A DNA stretch of 64,000 nt from Apis mellifera (GCF_003254395.2 NC_037653.1:3632501-3696500); one strand, 5' to 3'. Numbered from the stretch's first letter, positions 11,281 through 24,590 are shown. Translations and numbers: made by a program. Notes: generated from the sequence alone by a model not told the origin.

Positions 11281-14200
11281 CTCCATCAGCCGCTTCTATA
11301 TTACTAATATTATTCGGGTAGTATTATGTAACGAGCCATCGAAAGAGATTCTGACAGATACAAATGTAATCGAATTATTATTGGAGATGTTCCGTTGATA
11401 TCTTCATATCGGGATAATTTAAATTCGCCCTAAAGGAAGCTGCTTTTGTAATAAAACTCGGGGAAAGATATATATATATATATCGAAATTATTCTTATTT
11501 ATGAATATTATTATCTTTGAAACGCGTGAAAATTATATTTTGAATAATAAGATTGTGAGAATATTGAAATTAGAAATTAATAATATTAATTTTGAAATAT
11601 AATTTTAAATAATGGATTATGATAAGATTACGAACGTTATAATTTTATTTTACGTCCATCTTGAAGTAATAAATTATGGGAATATAGTAATTAGAAGTTA
11701 TACAGTAATTTAACGAATAATGAATTAAAAATATTGAAATATCGTGGTTTGAAAATTTACGAAGACGAAATTTTTCTTTTCTTTTCGAAATATTATAACT
11801 AGAAACGAAATAATATTTACGGTATAATTTATAGACGTGGAATTTTTTTTGGAATAAAATTTGATTCACGGTCTTGTGAATCTATTATAATTGAAAAGGA
11901 AATATCGATAGAATGAAATCATTATTACCCAAGGTTGAGTATAAAAATATAATAAAAAATGAATCATCCATCATTTGGAATAATCCCAACTCTTTCTTTC
12001 GTTTCATTTGCGTCGGCGATTATTTTTCCGTCCCAAATGAGAAACATCTTTCAAAAGGCCTACTCGATGTTAGATCATGCTCTTCTATTTAACGTACACT
12101 AAATAGTTACAACTATGATATCACTCAAAATTCTACGTATTTTTACCAAATTAATAATCCAAAAAAGAAATCAAATTACCAATAACGAAGAAATCTTACA
12201 AAGGTCTGTTTTACCGACGAAAAATATAATTACTAAATAATTCGGTTATTAAATAGTTACTAGTATTTATTTAACAGTCGAATAAAATAAAATTAAAAAT
12301 GATTCTCCACTAGGAGAAATTCGGAAAGGTTGCTAATATTACTTTATGAAACGTTCACTTATTTAAATCGACGATATTCGTTCGAGATGGACCGCCTAGG
12401 CGAGCAGAAACTATCCGACGGGTGCAGACGCAGCAGTTCAATCCGTGCAATGGATCGCGGCGGATGGTAAAAAAGTCCCTAGCCTAGATATTTTCCTGTT
12501 TTGCTTGTTTTGTGACCTTGTATGAGATATGGATTTTGATCACGGGAAGTGGTGCCACGAAACGTTACTCTCGATTGTTATTACGATCGGAATACCCTTC
12601 GCTTCGATCAGCAAAAATCCTTCGAAGGTGAATATCGTCCCGTAAATGTGATATTCCTTCTTATTCTCTTATTCCTCGGTGACTTTGATTCGGTTTTTTC
12701 AACCGCCAAAATTATTCATTATTTCATCCTACACGATTTTTCCACACTTTTTTATTTCATATACATTTGCTTCGTTCGAACAACAATCCGCTCGAAGGAT
12801 AAATTATCTACCTTTCTTTCATTTCGTTAATCAATGAACCAATTCTACAAACTTTAATTGTTATTACAATCAAAATTTATAATAAACTAATAAACAATGA
12901 ACATTATTCTGATTATTTTAAGAATATTGATTTAATATATTTATACACAGAAATAATTTTTATATTAATTATTATCTTTGATTTTAATAATTATCTATAT
13001 TGAAAAAAAAAATAAATAATTTCTAATGAAAAAATTTACAAACTTTCTTAGTTCCAATGAATTTCTTAAAATAATCATATCCACAATTTATTTAAATACC
13101 AACCCCTGTAAATATTAATTATACATGAAATTTTGGATCAATAATAATTCAAATCATTTCTGGATTTATCCTATCTACACATCAAATACGTAAAGATTCA
13201 CGATGAAATCTGAACTTTATCCTTTTATCCATTATCGCACAAATATTTATTTACTTCCCCAACTTTTAAATTCCGAATTACACGTTTCCCTCATTTATTA
13301 TTATTATTCCACCGAAAAAACACGTCCAAATCCCGGCCGGTCGAAAGCTTGGCGTGTTCCACGATCATTGAAAAAATTTAACGCGAGAAAATGAAGGAAT
13401 GCGGGCGCCAAAAAAGAGAAAAAAAATGTATCTTTATCGCATAGAAAATTATACACACGGAGAAATACGTAGCGCGAAACGGTCGAAGAATGAACGGCCG
13501 AGGAATCGTTAAATGACCGGCCGCCGCTAAAACAGAAAAGAACGGACGCCATGGTTTGAATACGAGAGAATGATGGAACGTAAGCGCGGGACGCTGGCTC
13601 CCGAGCCGAAAGAAGATAGATAGATAGAGAGGGAGAAGTAAAAGACAAGGTACGCGAAATTTATCGTTCGTTTGATACGACGCAGTTAATAATAATTTAT
13701 CGAGGCGCGTAATCGATTTCCAATAACCACCGTGGAATCAAGCTTTCACAAGCGTTCACAAAGGCGCATAAAGAAGATAATATCACACCGACACGGTGTT
13801 ATAATAAGCTGGTGTGTATATAATTTTGTTATCGATATCGAAACAGGTGTTCCTTATCTTTATCGCGATCGAAATCTACCGGAAGCTTCTTCATGATATT
13901 CGCCATAATGTTTATCCGAAAATCATTTTCACATATATATATATAGTTACATAGATTTGAGAAACTATTAATTACATTTCTTTTTCAACGACGAGAATTC
14001 GAGAATTTTCTTCCTAGATTGGAATTTTCCAATAAGTATCTTTTTTAAATAATAATCTCGTGCAGAACGCGTGCAAGGCCACGTGTTTTCAACTGGTAAA
14101 CAAGCGGGATCGAATATTACGCGATATAAATAATTGTGCAATGTGTATAATGAATTGTGACGAAATCAAATAATAATAATAATAATAATTATTTTTTTCC

Positions 14201-14570
14201 ATAAAAATATAAGTTTGTGTTAGAATTATAAATTTTGAGGTTAGAATCCTTAACGTAGCGGATATTAAGAATTCAAGACACAGAGATTAGAATTTTCAAA
14301 ATGATCACGCGCCGATAAAATTGAAATTCGTGCGTATAACGATTCGAAAACGATGGAACAACGAGGGCTTCTTCTTCTTCTTCTTCTTTTTCTATTCTAA
14401 AGAAGATAAAAAAAAAAGCAGGCGACGAGATAAGGAATATCGAGGGCCGAAGGGTCAATATTTGCAGCTAAAAGTTATCTCGGATTCATCTTTACGGGTG
14501 TTGAGCCGGATCACCGGTCCTTAAAAACGGCGATGATTCGTTAAATTGAATTTTTTATTTCTTCATTTGA
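11281..14570. other. AT-rich intergenic sequence
   Basis: Mostly AT-rich unique DNA. It contains a TA run at about 11468-11482, a GC-richer patch at 12385-12470 with the 10-base palindrome CGCCTAGGCG (12393-12402), a patch at 13330-13640, an AAT run at 14168-14190 and a CTT run at 14368-14391. No gene recognised. Confidence 0.6.
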
Positions 14571-14790
14571 ACGGTGACCGGGCATTTCGTTCGGCTCACC
14601 CTGTATGCATGGGGAATGGGGGGAGGGAGGGGGGCTAGACATGTATATAGATATGTGCGGTATCTCTACTGCACGGCCAATGGGGTTTGAATGGCCGTGA
14701 TAAAATGGTATGGCTTCCGAATGTTGACTAAACTGCATCCATTGCAGGTAGAAAACCAACTGGAAAATAACAACACGGTTTGACGAACGA
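14571..14790. promoter_or_regulatory. Candidate element with inverted repeat and CACCCTGTATGCA
   Basis: Unique sequence holding CACCCTGTATGCA (14597-14609), a G-run (14611-14633), a perfect 8-base inverted repeat CACGGCCA/TGGCCGTG (14672-14679 and 14692-14699), and further ATGGC-type cores around 14691-14713. Looks like a compact protein-binding element. Confidence 0.3.
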
Positions 14791-17640
14791 CCCGATGTAA
14801 TATTCAAGGAGCGAATATTTTTTACGCCTCTAAAATTCACTTTATTCTTACTAAACGTGTATTCGATAAAATTTTCGAAAATTCCAAAAATTAATCATAC
14901 AATAAGTTTAAGATAGAATTTTTTTAGCTCAATTTTCACGTAAAAATTTTATTCCAAGTTTTGGAAACAGACGCGATAAAATTATCTCTATTACGATAAA
15001 CGACGATCGAGATTGGAAATCAAACTCTTCTTCCTCCTCCTACCCTTCCCTTGTCCGTCTAAACCGCTCGCCGTCGGATCGCGATGATGGTCTTTGATTA
15101 ATTCGCGATCAGTCTCGCCGAGTTATTCTCTCGGATCTGCAAATTACCTACTCAACCGGTAATAGCGACGACGTGCCTCTACACTCGATCATCCGTCTTC
15201 CCACCACGTTCCATCCTCCTGCTTCTTGCTACTAGTGATGGAACCAAGTATATCGCAAGTAGATACGCGATTGACGGCCAAGAATCCAATCTTTCGCACG
15301 AGCGAATATTTTCAAGACTTTCCAGAAACGAAAAAGATACTTTAAAGCGTTAGAAACTGGGCAAAAGTCTTTTTAAGAAATGTTACGGTTACGTTTTTAA
15401 CGAGATAAATATTCGTAAATTTGTTATCGAAGTATAAAATAGAATAACATGTTGTGTAAATTAATCGAAGGATAAAAGTAATGGAAATTAAAATTTATCT
15501 CGAGGAAACGAAATGAATGTATTCGATGCATAAATAACTTTAAGAAAAAGATATTGGCAATATTCGAGAAATGAAATCTAGATTTCCAAATCGTATCATA
15601 ATTCGTTACCATTAATTTGATCTTGATATTACATTGTTTTTAGTTTTCGGCCAACTTCTGTTTTCAAAGCTGCAAACGCGTTTGAACGATGTGCTACGTC
15701 TTCACACATATTGGTTCAATAAATAAATTTCATCCCAGAAAAGGAAACAAACGTTATTACGCGTTTAAATATCCTATGATAGAAAATATACTACGTTCGT
15801 GTAAGAGAAACGGGTAAAGAAGATGATTACTTGTTTAAAATATATCTCGTTTCTATTACGTAACGTTAAATCTTAAATGCGTGAAATTTCGAATTGGCAA
15901 ATCGAACTAACCCATCACTATCAGTTGCTCTTCTCCGTCGCCAATCCGACGCTCGCGCGTCGCTCCGGTTTCCTCCCACTTTTTCCCCCACCCCACCCAC
16001 TCCCCGTCTTTTTCTACGCCCTTCATTTTCTTAATCTCCGGTTACCGGCAGAAAAACCGATCGTTGCGCTCCTCGACCGTTCCTCTCCTGTTTACGTTTA
16101 ATAACAGTCAACAGACTTGGTGGCCAGACTTTTCGTTTACCACCGTGTTTACATCGAATCTACACTCGAGCACGTTTACCCGATCGACATTTCTCCATTC
16201 GCGTGATCGTGCCTCGTTCTCGCACGCGAAAATGTCTTTTAATCTAACAAATGGCGAAAATACCGGCTTGGACGGCTCGTTCCCGCGTCCACCCATCGAT
16301 CGATCCTCCGGGCCTGTACCCCCCTCCCCGCTCCTCGCTCCTCGCTCCTCGCTCTGTAATCTTTCTCCTCCGAGCGAAGAGTCGAGCTTTAAAATTAAAT
16401 AACTCGGTTAATGGGAACGGTGTGTCTACGGCTAAAGATAGCCATTCCTCCTTTGATGTCGAACCTGTTTGCTCGCACGTGAAGCGGATAACGTGGATCA
16501 TCGAAGGGGGAATTGAAGAGTTTACGTCGAAAATGAATTTTTATTCCTCTTTCTTTTCCCTCCTGCCGAAACGAGGCCCCCTCCTGATTCTTGTATTTAC
16601 AGCAACCGTGTTGGTGCACGGTGTGTCGTTCATCGATTACCAGCTATCACCGTCCAATTTATCTTATATTAATATTATCTCGTGAGACAAATTACAAATT
16701 ATCATTATCGAAAAATGTTTTTATATAATAAATTTGATAAAATAAATAAATTTCTAATAAATTACACGGGCAAAAAAAATTATCAATTTCTCAAATTTCT
16801 AGAACTAAATATTATTCGTAGAAAAAAAAAAAAGAATCATTCCCGGAATCGAAGTGACCGCAACTTCTTGCCGACATTTTGAAATTCAGAAACGGTTCGA
16901 TCGGGACGAAGAAATTCTCTCCGGGATTCTCTCTCCCGGTGGAAATTCTTACGTAAAACGTCTCACAACTTACGGATACAACAATGCTTGACCCGTTCAC
17001 CGATAAAGAAAAAGGGGGGAGGAGGGGAGGGGAGAGGTTCGATGCTCGTCGCACGGTCAAGTTTTTCTTAGGAGAGAGAGATCGGGGAGAGATCTATTCT
17101 TTATGGAGATTACGTGATAGAGATACGATCGAAGCGCGTATCTTCCCCCGCGATGTTCCTTCGGGAAGTGATGTTGATTTAGGTCGGTTCGAGTTACGGT
17201 TTTCTTTCTTACCGGCCGAGTGTAGCACGGGGAATGCACAGAACCGAGACGTAGTTACGTAATATTTTACGGCGGGCGAAAATACCGTGCAGAATCTCGA
17301 GTTTTAAATCTTCATTCGCCGAGACGATCAGGAACAGTATCTTTCACGTTTCATCTCGTTAGTTCGGCGAATAATTCGTATTCAATTCCGTTGGAAGAGA
17401 TTGAAGAAAATTGAAAATTCTAGAGTTAAATATAATTTGCGATTATTTTATCGATCAAAAAAATATTAGGAGAATCTGGATAATTACGAAAAAATAAATT
17501 TGAAAAGTTGAAGAAATAAATAAATAATTGCTTTAGAGAAAGGATTAAATTTTATTGAAATTTTATTGAGGAGAAGGTTCGAATGATCAATTTACGAAAT
17601 TTAATTTCGGGAAATCAAGAAAGCAACGACGCATTCGCTG
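14791..17640. other. Unique intergenic sequence
   Basis: Mixed DNA. 15000-15240 and 15900-16640 are GC-richer. A GCTCCTC repeat lies at about 16325-16356 and a G-rich run at 17014-17032. Overlapping frames at 16064-16685 on both strands show no domain. Confidence 0.55.
16325..16356. repeat. GCTCCTC minisatellite (about 4 copies)
   Basis: Short 7-base tandem repeat; explains the Arg/Ser/Leu-rich frames over it. Confidence 0.85.
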
Positions 17641-17960
17641 AATTCGTTTCCATCGTAATTCTAGGCGTAATCGCGCATGCGCGCGTACATACGGTATACG
17701 CACCGATTCCCATCATTGGGCTTGAATAACGCGTCGTTAAGCGCGCAGCAAACATCCATGGCTTTAACGGGGCATAAATAATTGTCGCACAAAGTGAACG
17801 CGCGGATTTAACTCATACCTCAGCACAGCCGACAATAAGCTGATAACGGGGGCCTCCCTGTTACACGGCTCACGGACACGCGTCCGTGTACGCGTACGTG
17901 TATCCTCGACTCTCGTTTCGACCCGGATTGTCTGCCGTTTGACGAACAATATGAGCCTTA
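17641..17960. promoter_or_regulatory. Candidate regulatory island
   Basis: Unique, GC-richer block with GGGGCATAAATAATTG (Caudal or posterior-Hox type TTTATG core on the minus strand) and dyads CACGGAC/GTCCGTG (17871-17888, 4-base loop) and GTACGCGTAC. No gene recognised. Confidence 0.25.
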
Positions 17961-18720
17961 ATCGTCCCCGAGCCATCGAATTTTAATTAATCCGCGCCAT
18001 GCGCTTTTTCGGTACCGGTATCAAAAACACTTTTCACCTTTGTGTAATTCAATCGAGTTTTTTCTACGAAATTTGTTAATTCGTATTCATATGCAAAAAA
18101 AAGGAACGTTTGTAGAAATTTGAGAGGTTATGTCAACATGTTTCTTCGCGCTTGCAGTAATAATTCAGTTAATTAATGATAGGAATGGTGAATCGTGATT
18201 TTCTGCACACCCTGTATGCACACGTAAACTTGTTGCAATCTTTTATTTTTCGCTCCAAGTGATGGCCAGTTTTTTGGAAAATTATTATTCCCTCCGTGGA
18301 ATATAAGTGCTATTCGCGACGATGTATCATTTACGCGATGAAATAACATGCATCACGGCCGATGATTTATAAGAGGATCGTACGTAGAGCAAAAGAATGT
18401 GAGAAAACTGTTTTTGCGCGAAAAATGTAACAAGCGTAATGTTGCTCGATAAAACGATTCAATAAAAATTTCTCTACGACGCATACGAAACGTCTATATA
18501 AGCGTCTACTTAGGTAATCTGAAGGAATATTGACGCTGTAGTAACGTCGACAGTGTCGAAACGAAAGGAAAGTGACGCACAAAGAAAGTCAGTCGGCAAG
18601 TTAGGTACCTACGTACCCCGTTACTTCCTACGCTGGAATAAAAGAGCGCGTGGGGCACGCACAATCAGGACAAAGCAGATACTCGTAAATATGCAGATGA
18701 CGGGAGATAATCCAGATCTA
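17961..18720. other. Unique intergenic sequence
   Basis: Mixed sequence. CACCCTGTATGCA recurs at 18208-18220. Nothing gene-like. Confidence 0.55.
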
Positions 18721-19400
18721 TGGCGGCCCAGATGAATCACGCGTAGGATTAAGTTTGTGTTTTCTTCGGCTCGGCTCGTTTCGTGGCTCGGCCCTCCTCT
18801 TCTCTGTCTCTCTCTCTCTGCCTCGCCCGGGCTCCGCGACCGTCCTTCTTGCCTCGACTCCTCTCTCTCTCCCTCGCATTCCGTTGGCTAGGGCCGAGGA
18901 AGATAGAAGACGGGGTCTTGTGCGCACCACTCCGGCCACGGAAAGAAACCTGGAAGGAAAAAGGACCGATGGTCGGAGAAGGATGGAGCGTAAAGTTAAA
19001 CTTGAGCAAAGGACAAGACGAAGAAGGGGGGGGTTTCTCCCCTCTCGACAGGAGATGTATGTCGGTACGGTGAACCCTGTAGGATGCAACGGGGCAGAGC
19101 CGTGGAAGGAGGGACGTGGTGGGGAGGGGGGAGGAAGATGGATGTCCCCGACCCCCAAATCCCCCGACCACGAGCACACAACCCCCCTCCAGTTTTCCTT
19201 ATCTTTGCCAGCCGTTCATCCCGGACCCTCGAAACTCAAGGAGCGGCGGCCATAATGCCAGGATGCACCACCATCCCCGCCGGCCTTCTCTCTCTCTCTC
19301 TCTCTCTCTCTCCCACTTCTTCCTCCTCACTCTCTCTTCCACCAATTTAAGTCTTAATAAGGCTCTACGCAGCGAGACTCTATTCTAATCCCCGCACACC
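18721..19400. other. GC- and CT/GA-rich island with overlapping spurious frames
   Basis: A CT-rich stretch (18780-18870), then a purine-rich stretch (18895-19140), then a (TC)n run at 19287-19312. Frames of 60-166 codons are open in five or six frames at once, which is what biased composition produces. It may be a promoter or regulatory island, but no motif decides this. Confidence 0.45.
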
Positions 19401-20900
19401 CGACGTCTTATTATCGTCGTAGATCAAACCGTCCCGCGTGGAATAAACGCCTATAACCGAATTGTAGGCAAAATTGCGAAGGCAAGGCGATACTTTATGC
19501 GTTGCACCTGACTACGATGTGCCGGATGTCTTTGGCATCGTATACCCGGCCGCGCCGCGGTTAAAATTTACGTTTTTCGTTCATTTTCACGCGCGCCTGG
19601 CTGAAAACGATACGAAACAAAAATTGCGATGTATAGACGTATAGTATGTACAGGGTGATCCGTAAATTTATGTCCATATTCGATGAACCGAATTTATGTA
19701 TGAAAAATACGTCATATATATATATATATATATCTTACGTAGTTTTTGAAGTATAGACGATCGAAGAACATGTAAGAAGCGTACGCTTCGGTGGACGATA
19801 TCGAACTGCCTTCGCATCGAGTTACACACTCGCTCGTAAACACCAGAGCCCTCTTGCGCAATAATTTACCAACCAATAATATTAACGAATATTGACGCGT
19901 TACAGTATTATGAATTGTTTCTTTCTAAATTTTTACGTTAAATAGAATAGCCAAATAATTTTTTTAAATTTATAGCTCGTACATTTTTAATAATTGGAAA
20001 AATCTAAAATCCGAATTAATTCGATTCAAATCGATAAACGACGAGGATAAAATCGAATTTCACGTGGACACGCGCTCGAACCCCCGAAATCAAAAGATCC
20101 CGGTGAAATATGACGGTAAATTTGTCGTATCCTTTAATTTTACGAGCCATATGAATCCATTATCCGAAGTGGTGGCGTTTGCGTTAGCAGCCGCATCCGA
20201 CCCATCGCGCAGCCCGGGCTCCTGGTATTGTGACGTCAGTTTATAGCCTCGTAAACCAACCAGCGGTACTCGGCATTAGAAAATAACTGGGAGCGCGGTT
20301 TTCGCTACCGTTGTTCCGCTTCTGCTGTAAAAGTATACTGCGCCCAAGTCGCCTCTCACAACTATCTATCCGCACAACGCTGACCAACCTTGTATCACCA
20401 AAACAACATACGCTCGGTTGAAAAAGATCTTTTCCCAACCTGTTTACATCTTCATTTTTCTAATTTATTTATCATTTTATAATTATAATAATTCGCAAGC
20501 GTCTCTTAAATATAGAAATAGAAATATTTTTCCAATCAAATTTATCATCGAAATTGAAAAGAATTTATAATTTTTGAACCGATTACACGAAAATTTTCCT
20601 CTCCAAAAGTTATAAAGATAAAAAGTTTAGGAGTTGGCGGGTATTCAACAGGTTCAGAATTTTCATAAAGGAAGAAATTGTCTAGCCTTCGCGGCTCTGT
20701 TCGAGACTGCTGGCTCTTTCGCCTCTCGGATAATGGCGCTCGCAGTTCTCCGATTACACAGAAGAAGAGGAGGAAGAGGTGGTGTAGTACGTACACGTAC
20801 ACACGGGGATCACGTGAAGGATAAATGGGGAGTGGATAACGAAGGTACAAGAGTACGGGGACGAAGTAAGTGCCCCCAACCCCCTGTAACATAGCGCTTT
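19401..20900. other. Unique intergenic sequence
   Basis: A GC-richer start, TACAGGGTGATCC at 19649-19661, a TA run at 19714-19733, AT-rich middle, and a GC-richer patch at 20040-20250. No gene recognised. Confidence 0.55.
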
Positions 20901-22550
20901 AGGACGAAGGGAGCGCCATGAGCGATGTCCTGTCGGTCCACGCTCTCGGACTGCGCGCGCGCGCGCGGCTATGCATATAGCGCGTTTCAAAATTTCGTTC
21001 TTTCATAAAATATTCGAAAATATCATACACTTTAAATTATATATATAATTTGTAGAATCTTGATTAAAATTTTTATTATAAATAATTATAAATAAACAAT
21101 ATTTTAATTTTATTTTAATTTTTATTTAAATTTTATTTTATTATAAATAATTATGCAAGAAAAATTCTCGACGCGAAAAGCTATTTCGAAAATATATTTT
21201 TCTTTTATCTGGCCAATCCAAATTTTCAATGGAAAAGGACGAGACACCCAGTACGTAAAACGTGTATACACCATGGATAAGTTTCTCTGTTGCGTATGCA
21301 AATTAGCCAACGTTAGGTACGTATTCATGGGATCTTATCCACGTGCACGTGTACAGGGTGAATGATCTCCAGCAGCTACCCCCGTGAAAGGAGGAGAAAT
21401 TCAAATCTCTCTCTAGACCTGTGCCTAATGCAGCAGAGGACGTATCTAAATTATGGAATAGCCGCGGATGAAAAAAAAAGAAAAGAAATGGTTACCCCTG
21501 CCTCGACAAAAACGTCCTAGCGACGGAGAAAACGACGGGCCGATCGTCTTTCGTATGACCGAACACGTAATCGTCTCATTTACGTATAATTGCAATAACG
21601 ATGCACTGGTACGTGTACTGAATTATCTCTTTATCGTATCGTGCGGCTCGAGCGAACGTCTCATTTGAATAAGTGGGGCCCGAGTCAACCGAAAGGGTTG
21701 ATGAAAGCTTTCGCCACGCATAAAGATAACGCCGAGTGACGACGAGAGCTTGTTACATCGACGATGTATTAATTTCCATCGATTCGATTGTACGTTTGTG
21801 GAAAAAAACTTTTTCAAAATTCGAAAATTGAAATTCAAGTAATATTCGGAAAAGATAAGAATCTTATACATACACGTTGAATGATAAATGGCGAAGCTAC
21901 ACATTGTTGCGAAGTACGAGCGAGTGTCGCCATCTGGTATACAAAGGCTTTCAGTCTATTTCACGCACTGTCCTCGACAAAAGTTTCCTTTGTATTTTAT
22001 GGAACACGGAAAAGTAAGAGAAAGAAGGAATCAAAAGTATATCCAGAGGAATTTTGGATCGTGTACTATTATCCGTTGAAAGGTGTGTTTCAACTATCAG
22101 CGATCTATATAAACGGGCACCGAATGTAAATTAGAGTTGAAGGAAATTTACGTTGACACGATCAGATTGAAATAAAGTCGAGTCGGCTACTCAATCGAAT
22201 AGAAAATGTCTGGTCGCTGTACAACGGTGTATCTCTCGAATTTTTTTTCTTCCCGAATAAAGAAATATCGGAATCGTGATAAGAAAACGGGAATAATCCC
22301 TCGACAATGTCCCTCGCGCAAATACAATCTTCACGGGTCGAACGAGTTACGACTATACTCTGATTTTCTCGTATCGGATCAACCTATTTCTCTTTCCAGT
22401 CATTGTCAAACACGACGAGAGGCTCTACTTCACCCATTCCTATCGCGTCGTTTTCGTGCAACGTACACGGCGACGAAAACATCGACGACAATTACAAACG
22501 AGCGATCGGGACGGTACACGCTATAGGTACACGCGTGATATCGCGACAAC
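20901..22550. other. Unique intergenic sequence
   Basis: A GC run lies at 20953-20968 and AT-rich DNA at 20990-21150. GTGTACAGGGTG lies at 21349-21360. A CTCF-like site lies at 21929-21940 and an acceptor-like CTCTTTCCAG at 22390-22399 without a clear donor after it. Confidence 0.5.
21929..21940 (-). promoter_or_regulatory. CTCF-like site (10 of 12)
   Basis: On the minus strand ATACCAGATGGC matches CCASYAGRKGGC except at the first two bases; it continues GAC. Weak to moderate match. Confidence 0.25.
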
Positions 22551-23100
22551 GCAATAAAAAACCTAACCCAACTATGGCGCTGGTGGCGCTGCACGACGCG
22601 GTGTGGTCCGGTGCGGCGGCATGGCGCGGCTAAGTGCGAGATACATCACGGGCCACCTTCGGCCGGTGCTTCGCTCTTCCCTCTCCTTTCCATCCCTTTT
22701 TCACGCTAACTCCCTTTCGGTTCGTGGTCTTGGATAACGCCAACAACACCGCCGTAGATAAAGGCTCTTCTGATCGTAAAACACTCTCGTTAAGAATATG
22801 ATCCGGGCTTACCTTCGCGACCACGAGCGCGCGCGGCGTTCAACACGAGCGAGCGAGAGAGAGAGGGAGAGAGAGAGGGAGCCAGCGTCGCATTCGAGTT
22901 GGAGCACGGCGCAAAGGAACACACGGCGGAGTCGTCCGGCGAGAATTACGATCGCTACTGCCCCTCTTAGATACCGTGCTGCATATCTACCACCTCGTAT
23001 AACCTCGTACCACCTCGTCAGTGTATAACGAACCACCGTAAACAGCGAGACATCCAACTCTCTTCTCTCGCTATATACCATATATACGCCTCCATACGTT
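22551..23100. promoter_or_regulatory. Candidate PRE-like or promoter-like island
   Basis: A GC-rich unique block with two ATGGCGC motifs (22573-22580 and about 22621-22627; PHO core) and a GAGAG tract at 22847-22880. On the minus strand GCGAAG|GTAAGC at 22813/22812 is a strong splice donor. PHO plus GAGA motifs are the usual Polycomb response element signature in flies. The donor raises the alternative of an antisense first exon covering about 22813-23100. A minus-strand frame (22809-23081) ends inside the donor and is not convincing. Confidence 0.3.
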
Positions 23101-23854
23101 CTTCTCGGTGGTGGCCGGTGTCCCAGACGGATGAGCCTGCCCGGCTAGATTTATCCTCGAGGACGACCATTGCGAATCGATTATTTATCAGGGAAGAACG
23201 CCTCGGGGTTTGTTGGTACTCGCCAAAGGTCTATCTATCTTACGGTACGCTACGTGCCTATCCTACTCGTGCTAAAGATAGATAATACGTGTTTTTCCTT
23301 TTTTCTTTTTCCATCTTCGAGGTAATTCAACGATTGTCGCCGATTGCGCGTTGTTATCTGCTTTGTCCTTTTTGGCCGGCCGAGTGGCGAATTGATCACC
23401 GTTTCATTTACAATTTAAATCGGAGAAACGGATGTACGCACGCACGCACGCACGCACGTACGTGTTTCACAACTATTAAATCCCCGATATTTTATCATCG
23501 GACGGTGCAAAACGATCGAAAGGAAATAAAGTTATAATAATTACCATAAAATATTGGCACAGCCGAGTTGCAGGCAACGATCCGTCGGAATTTTATCGAA
23601 TTATTGAATCTCGAGCGAGGGTTTCTCTTCGGTAAAGCTCGCGAGAGATCGATGCCTCGCCGCGAAGAATTACGATCTTTCGATCGAGCGATGATGGAGT
23701 TTCGATGATTTATTGTACAGCTCGAGGCATTCCAAACCGTGTTCGCTTTCAATCCTTTCCACCATTTTGCCTATCCAATTTGCATTCGTTCCCATGAGTT
23801 GCAAAAATGAATAATACGTGCATAACCTTTTAGACGAATCTTCGGTTAAGTAAT
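23101..23854. other. Unique intergenic sequence
   Basis: Mixed sequence with an (ACGC)n run at 23435-23458. No gene recognised. Confidence 0.55.
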
Positions 23855-24590
23855 AAATTGACTAATATCTCGATTATTTTACGTAAACCAAAAATTATTT
23901 TTAATTATTAAATGAATAAAATAAATTGACTTGTTGCAAAAAAAAAAAAGAATCAAGAAAGCACGATACGTTTAAATGCTTGGAGAAGGATCGGGGGGGA
24001 CTAATACCTCGTAATCGATTATTTTAAACCAAAAATTATTTTTAATTATTAAACGAATAAAATAAATTGACTTGTTGCAAAAAAAGAAAAAAGAATCAAG
24101 AAAGCACGATACGTTTACATACGTAAATGCTTGGAGAAGGATCAGGGGAGACTAATACCTCGTAATCGATTATTTTAAACCAAAAATTATTTTTAATTAT
24201 TAAACGAATAAAATAAATTGTTGCAAAAAAAAAAAAAAGAATCAAGAAAGCACGATACGTAAAAATGCTTGGAGAAGGATCGGGGGGGACTAATACCTCG
24301 TAATCGATTATTTTAAACCAAAAATTATTTTTAATTATTAAACGAATAAAATAAATTGACTTGTTGCAAAAAAAAAAAGAATCAAGAAAGCACGATACGT
24401 TTACATACGTAAAAATGCTTGGAGAAGGATCGGGGGGGACTAATACCTCGTAATCGATTATTTTAAACCAAAAATTATTTTTAATTATTAAACGAATAAA
24501 ATAAATTGACTTGTTGCAAAAAAAAAAAGAATCAAGAAAGCACGATACGTTTACATACGTAAAAATGCTTGGAGAAGGATGGTGGGGGGA
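23855..24590. repeat. Tandem array, period 138-151 bp, 5 copies
   Basis: The anchor TGGAGAAGGATC recurs at 23981, 24132, 24270 and 24420, with a diverged last copy at 24570. Each monomer runs AACCAAAAATTATTTTTAAT, AATAAAATAAATTGACTTGT, a poly-A run, AAGAATCAAGAAAGCACGAT, then the anchor, a G-run and CTAATACCTCGTAATCG. Copies 4 and 5 are nearly identical, so expansion is recent. The minus-strand 194-codon frame is a repeat artefact. Confidence 0.95.

Noticed and set aside
19074..19082. ACCCTGTAG, the seed of miR-10
   Set aside because: Match stops after nine bases, no hairpin arms are present, and insect mir-10 lies in the anterior part of the cluster near Dfd/Scr.
18718..19388. Several overlapping frames of 60-166 codons on both strands
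   Set aside because: Simultaneously open frames on both strands reflect CT/GA and G-rich bias, not coding selection.
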